64,000 nucleotides of DNA from Blakeslea trispora (GCA_025331445.1 JAIWNE010000017.1:248001-312000); one strand, 5' to 3'; shown: positions 42,881 through 55,110, counted from the stretch's first letter. Numbers and translations are program-made. Notes: a model not told the origin generated them from the sequence alone.

Positions 42881-44595
42881 TTATTTTGAGAAAAAATCTG
42901 TAATTGTACTTTGTACTGTAAGAGATTCTTGCTCTCGTCTTTTGAGCTTCTTGAAGACATTTGACATGGTAATCATCATGCTAAACTCCTCATCATCCGA
43001 TGCCTCATATGTCTCCAAGAGCTCTTGCAGATGCTCCATCTGACGCTTTCTTTTTGTTGATGCATCAACTACTTCTTCTTCCTCTACTTCACCTGCTATG
43101 TTGGCCTCTTGATCTTCAAAAATGCCATCATTCTCATAGAAGGAGTCATAATGAAAATCATCGAAAGTGGTGGCCAAACCACTTTCGACAAGAACATCAT
43201 TACAACCCTCAATGACGGGCTCAAATGTGTCAACATCTTGACCAGCGGGAGCGGCGGGAAGAATTCCAACGTACTTCCAACAATTGGAAATGGTATTTTG
43301 GGCTACCTTTTCCCAAGCAATTCTCACCCACTTCATAGCCTGAAGTTGATTTACTTCGTAAATCTTCTTCATGGCTGCGCTTGCCTCTTTTTCGGCCTGC
43401 TCCAAGCTAAAAGCCGAATCTCTCTCCTTCTTCTTGAGAACAGCCAAGGACTTGAAGGCAGCATGCCGGTACTGGATTGTCTTGTACTGATGCTTAAAGT
43501 TGGCAATTATACCAGCATCCAATGGTTGCAAATGCGACGTAGTGTTAGCTGGTAAAAAGCCAAACTTGATGTTTGACATCTCCATGTTCTTTTCGTGCAC
43601 AGGAGCGTTGTCAACTAAGATGAAAATATTTCTATTTTCTCTGATCATCTTCCTGTTAAGAGCACGAAAGTAGGACTTGTAGATGCTTTTTGTCATCCAA
43701 CTCTTCAAATTGAAGTAGTAATGCGGAAAGCCAAGTTCAGCCGCTAAAATTAAGAATTAGATATGTGTTTCTAGATGTCATACTGAATACAAAGCATACC
43801 TGTTTTGCGGTTGAAGCATCATGGCTTTTCGTGCTTGCCAATGATGAGAGCATCATACTTGATGCTGCCATCAGCACTACAAAGAAGACCAATTGTCATT
43901 CTGGTCTTGTCGAACTTGATGCTAGAAACATTGTGGTCAGCAATGGTGCTTGTAGGAGAAGCACGATAAAACAGTCCTGTTTCATCAAAGTTGAGGATGT
44001 CCTTCAACTCGTACTTCTCCATCTCCTTCTTCAACTTCTCAACTTGAGTAGCAATAGACTCAGCATCAATCTGGACAGACCCAGCCTCGCCATTCATCTG
44101 TCTTGATTTAAGATCATGACGTTTCATGAAGTTACTAATCCATCCATTGGAGAAGAGGGGCCTCGCTTTGCCAGCAGTGAGCTCTGGTCTAGAGTTGACC
44201 AGGTGAGTTGCATATGCAAGCACACTGTGCTTATTGATCGCAACATTCTCATTGCTCATTCGAACAATAAGCTTGCTTAGCTCCTCTTCCAATTCAGGGT
44301 AGTGAGCTTTCTTGCTGCTGCTAGCGCTCAATTCCTTGTCTGACATTTCAGACAGCTCTTTTGATTTCTTGATAATCTTGCTGATGGTGCTTTGGCTAGG
44401 CAAGCTATCCATGTTGAATTGGCGCTTTGCCCAATGACACATCTGTTCTTGAGTTTTTTTGGGTCCATAAGCGGCCTCGAGACAAATTTTCAAGCGCTGT
44501 TTCTGATTGAAAGCTGCACACTTAATCTTTCCGGGTGCTTGCTGATCATTGACGAGAGCAAGAGGTGTAGTGTTTGATGAATTGTGCATAGACAT
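42881..44595 (-). pseudogene. Pogo transposase (CENP-B HTH + DDE_1), one nonsense codon
   Basis: Exon 1 from 44595 has an N-terminal HTH (FNQKQRLKICLEAAYGPKKT; LPSQSTISKIIKKSKEL), the CENP-B-type second HTH (FSNGWISNFMKRHDLKSR) and first catalytic D in LKDILNFDETGLFYR. A TGA at 43819-43821 interrupts KHEKP-CFNRKTA, where Arg (CGA) would be expected. An intron (about 43745-43801) follows, then exon 2 with D in FILVDNAPVHEKNMEM and D in TSHLQPLDAGIIANF, an acidic tail and TITDFFSK. One C-to-T change at a CpG accounts for the only stop; otherwise the gene looks complete, about 560 codons. Confidence 0.9.
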
Positions 44596-44921
44596 TTAAA
44601 TGTTATAAGTTTATTATATATGACAAAGATGTAAACTAATTTTGAATTTATGATTCAGGAACACTATGTGACTGCTAAAATTTACACAGTCACATAATTT
44701 CATTTTGTCATAATTTGATTTTGTCATAGAATATGCCTCCACCTACCGTACGACAAAATCGAGGTCTGACTGTACTAGGCACATATTTGATATAAACGCG
44801 GATCAGATTCATATCTATCTTTTTTGGCCGTTCTGGTACTAATCGACTTTACTCGTCTTTAAACTTTATTATATTTTGTGCCTGTTATATTCTACGAATA
44901 TAACATTTTTTTCAATTAATT

Positions 44922-45798
44922 TGTCGTATTTGGGCATATACAGAAGCCAGAACGACTTATAATCGGAAATTCAATTAATCATCATCAAAGGTTATTTTGA
45001 CAGATAATGTCAAAATAACAATAAATCAAACAATGTTCACAAAGTTGGAAAACTAAAATCATTTCAGATATTACCAGAGGTAATCCTGAAATCAAACATC
45101 TAACAAGCATTGGTAAAAAGCGATGATATGATATATAAAGCGTTCAATGTGCCTAGCTAACACATTGAAAGCATGATCAGATTTATATTCATTGACTCTC
45201 TTTTCATCAATACTTGAAATGGCTATATGACATGATACATGTGATAGCAGGATGGTTGCATAGGCCTTATAATACCAAGGTAGCAGCATCTAACAAAACA
45301 AGCAATGATTCTAGAGATTTCATTATAAGAAAAGACTAAATCATTACTTGGATAAAGATAGTTCTGAGACATAATTACAAAGGGCTTGTCTATCGTTATC
45401 ACCTAATCTAAACTGATCTAAACATCCAACGAAACAAGTGAACAAGTATGAAACAGTTATGCCTGATATATTGAAACACTAATCAAGATTAAAACATATC
45501 TTGTCGAGCATAATTATTATCTCTCCAAGATATAAATCAAGTAAACAATATATCTCCACCTTATTCAAGGCGGGGGATGAAATCTGGCTACAGCCATCTT
45601 TCAATTAAGGTGACCAGTCATCCTAGTAGGAAAACTGCTCATACAGATAAAATTATAACGGAGTGATTGATTAAAACCGAGATAGAAATAATATATAAAC
45701 ACAACATGGACTTGCAGTAGAATTAGTTCCCTCTCTTTCTTTTTAATAAAAAATCGAGTTCCCTCTCATTGAATCTATTTGAGACTGCAAATATCACA
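44922..45798 (+). repeat. Solo LTR B2 (877 bp), TSD TAATT
   Basis: Same ends and length as LTR B1; TAATT at 44917-44921 and 45799-45803. It lies in the leader of Gypsy-L, between its LTR and gag. Confidence 0.95.
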
Positions 45799-45871
45799 TA
45801 ATTACCTCACGTCCACTCGTACTTACCTCTCTCTCTCTCTCTCTCTTCTCTTTTTCTGCTTTTTAATTACT

Positions 45872-47494
45872 ATGTCTGCTTTCGCCGATTCTCGTTTGTC
45901 TTCTCCTTCTGCCTCCTTGGCTAATGGTGAAATGGTTGTTGACCCCTCGGTTGACGCTTTGCTCAACTCGGCTCCTGTTTTCTCTCCCGGTGTTGGCTCC
46001 GCCCCTGTTGGTGTCTCTGCTTCTTCCGTAGCTTCTCATGTTGCTATGTTGCAGCAGGATGTAAACAATTTGACGGTTCACCTTGTGACCTTGACAGCTC
46101 AAATTACGCATTCTCTGCCCGGCACTGATGTCGCTGCTTTGCGCCAGCAGGTGGAAGCTGGCTCTCAAACCTTGGAATTGCTACAACAAACCTTGCTCCA
46201 AGTTCGGGGTACTTCTTCTGGTCCTTCTGCTGCTGTCTGCCCTGCCAACTTGCCTTGCTTTCAGTGGGTTGGTATGGTGCACAACCCCGCTGCACACATC
46301 TTTTCGGATGTAACAGCCTGCCTCGTCTCCTTTCAAGACGTCATGTTCGTTTATGGCTTGGACATGGACACCCACTTTCTGCGCCTCGTACCTCAGCAAT
46401 TGGGGGAAAAGGTCAGAAAGTGGTACGACCAATTTCTCCTTGGCTTCTCTCCTGGCTCTCCTCTGTACCAAGACTTCAAGGCCGCCATTACTGCTCGCTT
46501 TGGTCGTTCTTCGGTGCAAGAACAGGCTGACTGTGCTTCGCGTCTTGCAAACATGGTCCAGGAAAAGGGCGATACGGTTCACCTCTTTGTGGATCGTTTC
46601 CGGGACTTGCGTCGCCGTGCAGGTGATCAGACTGTTCCCTCGTCAATTCTTATTGACATTTTTTGGAAGGCTCTCCCAGGGGCATTTAAGGACCGTTTCG
46701 CTGTTGCTCGTGCTGTGCTCTCTGATGAGCGCAAGAACGACATCGACTCCTTGTTGAACCTTGCGGTCAATTTGGGCTTGTCTTCTTCTTCTGCTGCTGC
46801 TGGTTCCTCTTTGGCTTCTGGCTCTGTGTCTGTTTCTTCTTCTTCGTCTGCTGGTGCTGACTGCACCCGTCATGCTGGTCGTGTGGCAAAACGTTCTTCT
46901 TTGTCCGCTACTGGCAGGAAGTTCTGTCAGCTGCACAAGCATGGCAAGCATTCGACAGAAGAATGTCAAGTGTTGTCTGCTGCCTTGGCTTCCTCTTCTT
47001 CTCCTGTTGTTGCTGCTCGCCCTGCTGCTGGCTCTTCTTCGGGTGTTGCTTCTTCTTCTTCTGTGCGTCGTGGTGGTGGCTTTCCTCGTGGCTCTTGCTA
47101 CAAGTGTGGCGCACCTGGGTGGTCAAAAGCCCATGTGTGCAACACGGCCGTCCCCACCAACACGGCCAGATTCGCAGCCATGCGAATCAAGGAGTCTGCC
47201 TCCTCTTCTGCTGCTGGCCTTGCTGCTGGCTCTGGCGCTGGTACTTCTTCTTCTTCTGCCGTCGGGACTTTGGCTCCTGGCGCTGTTGCTGCTGGTAGTG
47301 CAGCCGAGTTGGCACTGCTGCTAGCTCTTGCGCTACGTTCGTTGCTTCTTCTGCTGCTTCTGCTCCTCTCGCCGTCCCTACGGATATGGACGTCGACGAG
47401 CAAGCACTGGCTGTCGCCCATGACTGTAAGTACAATCACAAATACTCTAAATTACCAGAGCATAGATCTAACGCTCTTCTTGTTCCTATCATAG
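45872..47494 (+). pseudogene. Gypsy-L gag
   Basis: The ATG at 45872 follows a CT-repeat leader. A coiled-coil N-terminal region (VAMLQQDVNNLTVHLVTLTA) leads to the gag domain (FSDVTACLVSFQDVMFVYGL; GEKVRKWYDQFLLG; YQDFKAAITARFGRSSVQEQ; DTVHLFVDRFRDLRRR). Ser/Ala-rich linkers enclose two Cys/His knuckles, KFCQLHKHGKHSTEECQ and CYKCGAPGWSKAHVC. The base composition is GC-richer than its surroundings. After about 47310 (GAGTTGGCACTGCTG) the reading must step -1 to enter the protease; the tail to 47494 in the original frame is a Leu-rich artefact. Not functional as read unless the shift is programmed. Confidence 0.85.
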
Positions 47495-48385
47495 AAAGCC
47501 ACGCATGCTTCGCCATGGTCGACAGCGGTGCTACCTGTAGCATGGTCCACCCTGAGTTGGTTTCTCTTTTTGGTTCGGTAGTGAAGCCTTCTCAGGGTCA
47601 CATACTACTGGGTGTTGGAAAGGGAGTTGTTATATGAATGTATTATCGATAAGAACAAGGGATAAGTTCTGTGAGAATTTGTATAGACTTTTATTTATGA
47701 AAAATAGAAGAAGGGACTAATAATCTAATGAACTTGATGCCTATTTATACTTCAATGAAGCGGACAGTTAATCTTGCTGAAGGACTGGTAATTTAATCGA
47801 AAAGAAATTTCTTTTGACAGGACTTCTCTGTACCTGACGATTTATGATCCCGACTAAGCTTAAATAAGAAAATAAAATGATTGTAATATAAGAGCAATAC
47901 GATTTAAGTGCTATGAGCATGGTTTTGATATAGTTATTGTGTGAGAGTGACAATAATTGGAATCTCTATTTATTTAGCTATTTCTATCTTTCAGTGCGAG
48001 CAGGTCTATAATGAGATCCTTGTCTTCACTACTTCAAGTATGATTTTGCTTTATTATGTGAGTGTCCTCAACACTGGGCCATGCTACATCTAGCATGCCT
48101 AGATTAGGACAAGTTAGTTTAGAAGTTTTTTACAATAAAAAAATCATAAAACATACTTTTGAAGTCTTTAACGTATCTTCGATACAAGACAATGTACCAG
48201 TAGTTATTGGTTTGGATTTGATGCCTCTTTTGGGTATGTCTATTCACGGCTTAGTCACTTCTCGGAATTCTACTACAGGACCTGAATTACCTTATCCTAT
48301 TGATCCTGATCAAGTGAAAAACGATGTCAATGCTAGTCCAGTTGGATCAGCTCAGGAACGTGAAGTTTTGATACGTACACTTTAA
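47310..48385 (+). pseudogene. Gypsy-L protease, split by LTR F3b
   Basis: The retropepsin starts after a Ser/Ala linker (PTDMDVDEQALAVAHDC) with active site HACFAMVDSGATCSMVHPEL, reaches GHILLG at 47612, is cut by LTR F3b, and continues in frame at 48079 (ATSSMPRLGQVSLEVFYN; VPVVIGLDLMPLLGMSIHGL). TAA at 48383-48385 separates it from RT in the same frame. Confidence 0.85.
47613..48073 (-). repeat. Solo LTR F3b (461 bp), TSD CTGGG
   Basis: TGTTGGAAAGGGAGTTG ... GTGTCCTCAACA with CTGGG at 47608-47612 and 48074-48078. Inverse of LTR F3c, equal length. Removing it with one duplicate restores the protease frame. Confidence 0.95.
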
Positions 48386-49456
48386 CCCTTTTTAGACGCC
48401 AATGCTGCTATTGACCTTAAGAACACGTATTGTACATTGCCTAACGCAATTGTGGACCTTGAGACAATTCCTGGACAACGAGCTTTTCGCAAGCCCTATC
48501 CTGTTCCTTACGCTTACAAAGATGCTGTCTTGGGACAATTCCAGACTTGGGAAAATGAGGGTGTCATTGAGCGCTCATATAGTCATACAGGATTTAATGT
48601 TCCAATTTTGTGTGTGGCTAAGAAAGACGGCGATGGTGTTTATTCTATGAAGAAGCCTCGTATTGTTGCTGATGTCCGTGAAGCTAATAATATTTTGATT
48701 AGTAACGATGTCTTCCAGTTGCCCCTCATTTCAGATATTCATCAACGAATGGGTGGAGCCACTATCATCTCTACGATTGATATCCGCTCTTGTTTTACCT
48801 CATTCCTCGTGAATCCCGACCATAAGCATAAACTTAGTTTTATGTGTCCTTTTACTAACCTTCGATATCAATTCCGTAAGATGTGTTTTGGTATTACATT
48901 TATGAGTGGTTTTGTCCAAAACGTTTTGCAGAACTATTTCCATGATTTGCCTTTTGTATCCATTTACGTCGATGATATCGCGGTTGCTACAAGTGGTACT
49001 TTGGAACATCATTTCGAGTGTCTTCGTTTGGTGTTGCACCGCTTAACTTCTGTCAACTTGCAAATCAATTCTGATAAGTTGGTAGTTGCTATGAACTCTG
49101 TTCACCTCCTTGGATGGACGATTCGTAACGGTTAGTTGTTGCCTGACTATCGTAAGATTGCTGCTACTGAACAGTGGAAAGATGCTCCTACTACTGGCAA
49201 ACAGTTGGCATCTTACTTAGGTTTCCTCAACTACTTTCGTGGTTCGATTCCTCACTACGCTACTTTGGCTGCTCCCTTAGATGATTTGCGTTCTAAGAAG
49301 TCTCTTGTCGGTCTCTGGACTGCTCGTTATACGGCTGCTTTCCGTCAGCTTAAAAAGGCTTTGGCTTCTGCAGTTATCTTATCGCCTTATGATCCTCGTT
49401 ATCGTCTTCACGTTGTTACTGACGCATCTAAGATTGGGATTGGTGGTGTTCACTAC
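48386..49456 (+). pseudogene. Gypsy-L reverse transcriptase and RNase H start
   Basis: Frame shared with the protease. RT runs through NAIVDLETIPGQRAFRKPYP, GVIERSYSHTGFNVPILCVA, RIVADVREANNILI, TIISTIDIRSCFTSFLVNP, FRKMCFGITF and YVDDIAVATSG (catalytic). A TAG at 49133-49135 follows IRNG. The connection domain (KQLASYLGFLNYFRGSIPHY) and the first RNase H Asp (LHVVTDASKIGIGGV) are present, then the frame is cut at 49457 by a CACTA-like end. Integrase and 3' LTR are missing. Confidence 0.9.
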
Positions 49457-49567
49457 AGCGCAAGAAAATTTAATCTGTGGTAGTTTGACCCAAAAAATAG
49501 TAGTTTGGCCCAAAAATGGTAGTTTGGCCCAAACGATAAGGTTTGGAGAGCAGATTTGATGGATTTA
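49457..49567. repeat. CACTA-like terminus with subterminal repeats
   Basis: Starts CACTACAGCGCAAGAAAATT. It contains three tandem units of GTAGTTTG(G/A)CCCAAA (about 49481-49531) and ends GAGCAGATTTGATGGATTTA. An inverted relative ends element N1 at 36480-36556. CACTA transposons start with CACTA and have short subterminal repeats; the assignment is an inference. Confidence 0.45.
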
Positions 49568-50921
49568 CACCACAGCGCAGAGGAGTTCTAAAAAATCCAG
49601 CATTTGAGTCTAGGATAAAATAAGTGAGTTTAGACTCACTTTGCTTTTGAAGGTTAGCTATACAGAGAGAATAAATGATGAAAGGGAAGGTTTTTTTTTG
49701 TCGAAGTGTGATATAAAGGGTAATGGGAGGTTAGTTTTCGAGTTTGAAGCTGATCCGAGGAGATGAGTTGATCTCGGTTTTTATTACATGTCAAAGGCCA
49801 TAAAATAAGTAAAAAGACTAAGAAAAATAATCTGTGGGAAAGAGATTTGGCTAAAAAGAGAAAAAAAAATAGCAGTAAAAATGAAGAGACAATAAAATGG
49901 GGGATCGATTTCAGATTTCATGCAGAAAATATGTACAAAAATGGTAAATGGGGGATAGGCCAAGTGAGGTGAAACAATCTGTACAAAAAAAAAAGAGAGT
50001 ATGTAAGCAAATTTATTTAAAAGGTAAAGAAGAAGTAAAAGGAAGGCAATTTCTTGAGGTAAACTCAGATTTATCATGAAAAAATGGTGGTAGGCTAAAA
50101 GAGAAGAAAAAGAAGCATAGGCCATTAAAATTATACAGCCAAAGGTTGAGGAGCCAATTTTTAATTTTTGTGTAATCATAACATGGTGTGGAAAGCTAAA
50201 GAAGTGTATATAAGGTAGTAAAATAAAATAATAAGGTTGAGAGAAGGTGTTTGCTATTCATAATTTTAATTTCTAATATAGTGGTACAAGGAAGTTACGA
50301 TCGTGACTGAATGTCGATCTTGAGATCTCTCATCACCATCACTGAAGCAACATGAGCACATGGAGAAGGACCCGTTATTGCTGTAAGTGTCTTTAAGGCA
50401 AACAAAAACTGGTAAGATAAATGACAGACATTCCAGCAGCTAAATAAATAAAAAAAACTGCTAAAATCTCTGTATAAAGTGAGATTGTATAGGATGGACT
50501 AATTAAAGTTGCCATTCATGGGTATAACTTAAGCATAGACAAGATGGAGAAGTCAGATGTAGGTGTGAGACTAGAAGTGATAGCCTTAAGAAAAGTCTGA
50601 AAACAAAGAAAGGAATATTTGCAAACTGAAAGGTAGTCAAAAGAAAAAAGAAAATAAAAAGAGAGAGACAACTACATTTCTTACCAAATCGCTATTTTAT
50701 CTTCTGCTAATGACTCCCACTTAATAAGGATGAAATGTTTTATTATCTCTTTTAAGAACTGTTGGTCTTAAACATTGGAATCAAAACTTGAGACTAAGCA
50801 AATCAAATGTGTAGACAAACAACTTGAAACGCTGTGAAATTGATATTGGACTTAATAGTGATATTGAATACCTAGTTGAGAAGACATAAAAGAAGAACAG
50901 AAGGATCAATTGTAGACTCTA
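49568..50921. repeat. Repeat G1 (about 1.35 kb)
   Basis: CACCACAGCGCAGAGG ... AATTGTAGACTCTA. Second copy at 60270-61627. The first 380 bp and a 101-bp core (50292-50392) are nearly identical in both, while the rest has diverged. No long ORF. The start resembles the CACTA-like terminus next to it. Confidence 0.8.
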
Positions 50922-51184
50922 TATCACAACGGCGTAGAGGGTGTATATAGTGACTCAAATAATTGTGAAATAACCCTGCGAAATATTTGTTTTTTTCATA
51001 TGCGGTTTCAACGAAAAATAGGCAGAAACACAATGAGAACCGATGCAGAAACACAAGAATTAGGCCGTGGGTAAAGTATTATACGAGCTTACTTTGAATA
51101 GGAGTGCTTTATAGTCGAATCATATCTAGCTTAGGTCTCAAAGGGGAGTTATAGTGACAAATGGCCTTTAGAGTATATAGTAAT

Positions 51185-51645
51185 TGTTGAGGACACTCAC
51201 ATAATAAAGCAAAATCATACTTGAAGTAGTGAAGACAAGGATCTCATTATAGACCTGCTCGCACTGAAAGATAGAAATAGCTAAATAAATGGAGATTCCA
51301 ATTATTGTCACTCTCACACAATAACTATATCAAAACCATGCTCATAGCACTTAAATCGTATTGCTCTTATATTACAATCATTTTATTTTCTTATTTAAGC
51401 TTAGTCGGGATCATAAATCGTCAGGTACAGAGAAGTCCTGTCAAAAGAAATTTCTTTTCGATTAAATTACCAGTCCTTCAGCAAGATTAACTGTCCGCTT
51501 CATTGAAGTATAAATAGGCATCAAGTTCATTAGATTATTAGTCCCTTCTTCTATTTTTCATAAATAAAAGTCTATACAAATTCTCACAGAACTTATCCCT
51601 TGTTCTTATCGATAATACATTCATATAACAACTACCTTTCCAACA
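51185..51645 (+). repeat. Solo LTR F3c (461 bp), TSD GTAAT
   Basis: TGTTGAGGACACTCAC ... CTACCTTTCCAACA with GTAAT at 51180-51184 and 51646-51650. The empty site is seen at about 34186 (AGTATATAGTAATGATGATT). Confidence 0.96.
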
Positions 51646-52366
51646 GTAATGATGATTTAACAAGTTTTAGAAGTATAAGCAATAAATGAGCAAATGGTAA
51701 TGCCTTTAATTTCGGATGAGCTTGGCTTATGATTGGATTATTTTGGTATTATGAGCAAATCAAGCTTCTTTAATTTTATTAATTTGGATCAAATAAATGC
51801 TATATATGGGTTCTTCTTTAGGCTGATTTGTAGCTCAGATGTCCTTTTTTGTAATAGGGATGCTGCATTGGGTATATCCAGATAGATTGGCATGCTTGGC
51901 TTTAATATAGATACCTTTTGGGATCATGGGAAGCAGTATAAGAAGCAGAAATGAATTAATTTCCATGATTAGAGCCTTCAATTCGCACCTTAATCGCTTT
52001 GTAGTAGCTGCGCTTGAAAAAATATACAGCCTTAACCGAGCTTTTTTTCTTGTAATTTTTTTTCTTGACAGCCATCTTGAAGCAACATGCAAGGTCATGA
52101 GCAACACCAACTGAGAGATTACTAGTCACCACTATACAAAAGAGTCAGAAACAATAGAGGAAGAGAGTAAATAGCATAGCAAGTCTATAAAACAAAAAAA
52201 AATAAAGATGAGACGCGATCCTTTACACATGTACTTTGTCATGAGCATGTTGTGTCCTTTAGTTGCGATTAGGTAAACTCATGAGTCCAGCCAACAGTGA
52301 GAGCAACAGTCAGAAGTAAACAGTTGATAAAGAGAAGTTCATTCGGTAAGACAGTCAAGTCAAAAT

Positions 52367-52959
52367 TGTTATGAGTGTCAGAGTAGAAACAGAGAAATCC
52401 TTTAGAACTCGTATAGGTTTATTAAAGAAAAATCAGATGTCGTTTATAGCTATGGAATATCTAGGTATTTATATCTTTTAGGTCGGATAAACTGATTGTA
52501 TCATCTAGAGATGATCAGGGAATCTATTTTAATATCGAGGATACGGAACACTATATCATTGACCATGTCTCAGATATTCAGTCTACTCAGCTCTCAGGTC
52601 ATAGATGATCTGAGATGGTAAGATAGAAAAAATTGTTTTAATAAATTCTTTAGCACCATCTTGTCAATTTCATTGTCACATCAATTCTGATTCGGTATAG
52701 CTGATATCAATAGTTTATCCACATCGATAAGGCCTGAGTCCCGAGAGCCAATTGGTCTATTTGATATATGATCCAATTTGTCTCTCAAGTTAGCATCATA
52801 TTAGAATCGATCTCTAAAGGATAGATAGATGAAGTAGACATTGATCTATTACAGTTACTCTAGTTCTATTCTAGACTCTATGTCCAGATATAGTATGTAT
52901 AATAATACTTTGTATCATTTATTTCGTAATCAGTATATAGATTCTAAATGTTCACAACA
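52367..52959 (-). repeat. Solo LTR D2 (593 bp), TSD AAAAT
   Basis: TGTTATGAGTGTCAG ... ATGTTCACAACA with AAAAT at 52362-52366 and 52960-52964. The empty site in N1 (about 34905, GTCAAAATAATCTGGA) has a single AAAAT. Confidence 0.96.
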
Positions 52960-54045
52960 AAAATAATCTGGAAGCGGTATTTCACTTGTCAGGAAAGAGA
53001 TTTAAAGCGATGAGGCAAGCTCATCTGAGATGGAGCACCCATGTAAGCATGAGCAAAGGCGAGAAGACACAAAAAGAAAAAAAGCACAAGCAGTAAAGTT
53101 GAAAGGAACCCCAAGTTCAATCAAAAAGAGATTCGGCAACCTTTAAAAGCACAGACCATAGTAGTGAAAGGAGAATAGGCGGATAAAGAGCATTTCTTGA
53201 AGATGAGTTAAAGAGATGGCGACATGAGAAGAGACCAAGTATCCTGAACGACGGTATGTTAAAGGGAAACTGTAATTCAAAAAGCTAGGGCAATAACCAG
53301 AGACAATACTTAGATAGGTGGACCACATGTGCACATAAGAAAGAGGATAGACATGAATAAATCAGGCATAGGATGGAAGCATGGTAGGCGATTGGATATA
53401 CGATTGTCAAAGGGTTTCAAGGCAATGACTACAAATAGAGCAAGTTAGTCGATGCAATGTATACAAAAGCATTTGAACATTTAAATGGAGAAATCGAAGG
53501 ACCTTAGGCAAGAGTAACTTGAAAAAGACGCATCAATCCAAATAGACAGCCCTTTAAAAGATGGTATTTAGAAAACAGTCAAAGAGGTATAAGTTTGAGC
53601 AACATGGTATAGAGCAGGCAGTTTGGATAAAGAAGTCATGGATGAGTTGGCAGAAAGCAATACAGAAGAGTGTGTCATGGATAAAAGATTGTCTATCAAA
53701 GTCAATGATGAGTATCTACACAAGTATGTATAAAGTGGATGATCAGCAGATATATACGGAAGAAAAGTTGAAGGATTCTAAGAAATAGAAGAGAAGCGTA
53801 GTCGAGTTATTGAGATGTTGTCATCATAAGGTGATACACATGTAGCTATTGTGAAATAAAAGAGTTAGTGATGTTGATGGATTATATGATATTTGTAAAA
53901 AAAAAAAAAAAAAAAGAAAATGGGGGATTAAAAAAAATGGCTAGTATATATGAGAAATATGGCAGTGATGGGAAGAAAGCATGATTTCATTGACAGATTT
54001 AAGCTAAAATCATACTGAAAAGGAAAATGTCTTGGATTTGCATTA

Positions 54046-55110
54046 ACAGATTTTATTAGTGATCAATTAAAGGAATGCTTTACAAAAGGGGATCTTAAAG
54101 AAGCACTTCAAACAGAATCTATGAAGAAAGCTGATAGTAAAGCGTCGAGCTGTTTCATGTTAGACAAATTTGAGTAAAGCAATTTTAAACATAAAAGTGA
54201 TAAGTTAAAAATCATGATGTATCAAAAGCAACTCCTTACATAGTGTCGCTTTTGATCATGATTCAATCAATTATAATTATAGGATGGTACATTATGAGGC
54301 AAATATAATATAATCATTCATTTAGTGTCATCGCTCATACATATATAGTATCAGCGTCGCACCCTTTAGATCCATCTAAATACTAAACATTGAAGAATAC
54401 AAGTTTCAGTTAGAACATGCTGTCATTTTATGACAGTTTCATGTTCCTCAATATATCGTAGGATGGTGGATATCAGAAACATCAAGAAGAAGTATTCAAA
54501 TAGATCATTCAGATGCAAAAAAATGGTGATGAATCCCTTTAATTTAAAAAGAACTGTCCATCATGATTTTGCAATAATCAATCTTCTTTTTATCGAACCT
54601 CTAACGGATATCGTAAATTTATTTTTGAAGCAAACATACTTATTCGCTAAAGCGACTCAGATATGTATCTTGTTTGGGAGTGATGTATATGTGACTTATC
54701 GCATTAGATCAATAAATAAGTATAGATGTTGATGATCATTTAATTGATCTCTTTGGCTGAAGACCAAATGCAATTGCAAGCAACTTGTTTATAATTTGAC
54801 ATCACTGCAAGTTTTACGAACATTTTGATTGTTACAATACTACTTTATGAGATTGTCAACTTTACTTCAAATATAATTGTTTAAAGAAATAAATAGGAAA
54901 ATTTGATTACTTCAAACAATAGTTTCTATAAATTATAATTAGAGCAAGGAATATTTGTTTATTCCATTATGAGAGTATCAAGTAACTTTCTTCGCAAATA
55001 GATGTTTTTTCATAAGCAGTTCAATACCATCAAACTTTCATCTACATTGTATATCGTCTTGTGTAGCAAAATTTACCATTATACATCTATCTTTTAAATT
55101 TAGAGGTATC
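54046..55110. other. About 1 kb of AT-rich DNA, one short coding-like relic
   Basis: A 40-codon open stretch at about 54049-54177 (SDQLKECFTKGDLKEALQTE, ends TAA) reads like protein but matches nothing recognised. The rest lacks structure. Confidence 0.3.

Larger units (their letters stand above)
42274..44772 (-). mobile_element. Pogo-type DNA transposon (2,499 bp), TA duplicated
   Basis: The TIR CAGTCAGACCTCGATTTTGT at 42274 and its inverse ending at 44772 are flanked by TA (42272-42273, 44773-44774). Subterminal GATTTTGTCATA repeats occur inside both ends. It carries a two-exon transposase on the minus strand and a MITE (42400-42776) in its 3' flank. Confidence 0.95.
41572..44905 (+). repeat. 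Probable 5' LTR of Gypsy-L, split by LTR H1 and a pogo element
   Basis: TGTCGGGATTAAATTC (41572) to GAATATAACA (44905), pieces 41572-41892, 42193-42273 and 44775-44905, about 533 bp. The TATA box GTATAAATA (42265-42273) ends exactly at the TA where the pogo element entered. The leader after the LTR (TTTTTTTCAATTAA...CTCTCTCTC) leads to the gag ATG at 45872. No second LTR survives, so boundaries rest on TG/CA ends and layout. Confidence 0.5.
51085..54045. repeat. Repeat N2, second copy of the N1 body, with two inserted LTRs
   Basis: Collinear with 34088-36056 (for example GTCGAATCATATCTAGCTTA ... GTCTTGGATTTGCAT). LTRs F3c and D2 are present here and absent at the matching places in N1, which thus shows the empty sites. 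No convincing ORF. Confidence 0.8.

Noticed and set aside
27632..45289. Identical 65-codon ORFs at two places
   Set aside because: Both are within LTR B copies and are non-coding repeat sequence.
46627..47440. Several long overlapping ORFs rich in Leu, Arg or Gln
   Set aside because: They are other-frame readings of the Ser/Ala-rich gag of Gypsy-L, produced by its GCT/TCT codon runs.
37965..51645. A 61-codon ORF conserved in three places
   Set aside because: It lies inside LTR family F3 in every case; conservation reflects the repeat and the frame is not supported by codon pattern.
54430..54732. 100-codon plus-strand ORF
   Set aside because: AT-driven composition (Ile, Phe, Lys rich), with no start context or family resemblance.
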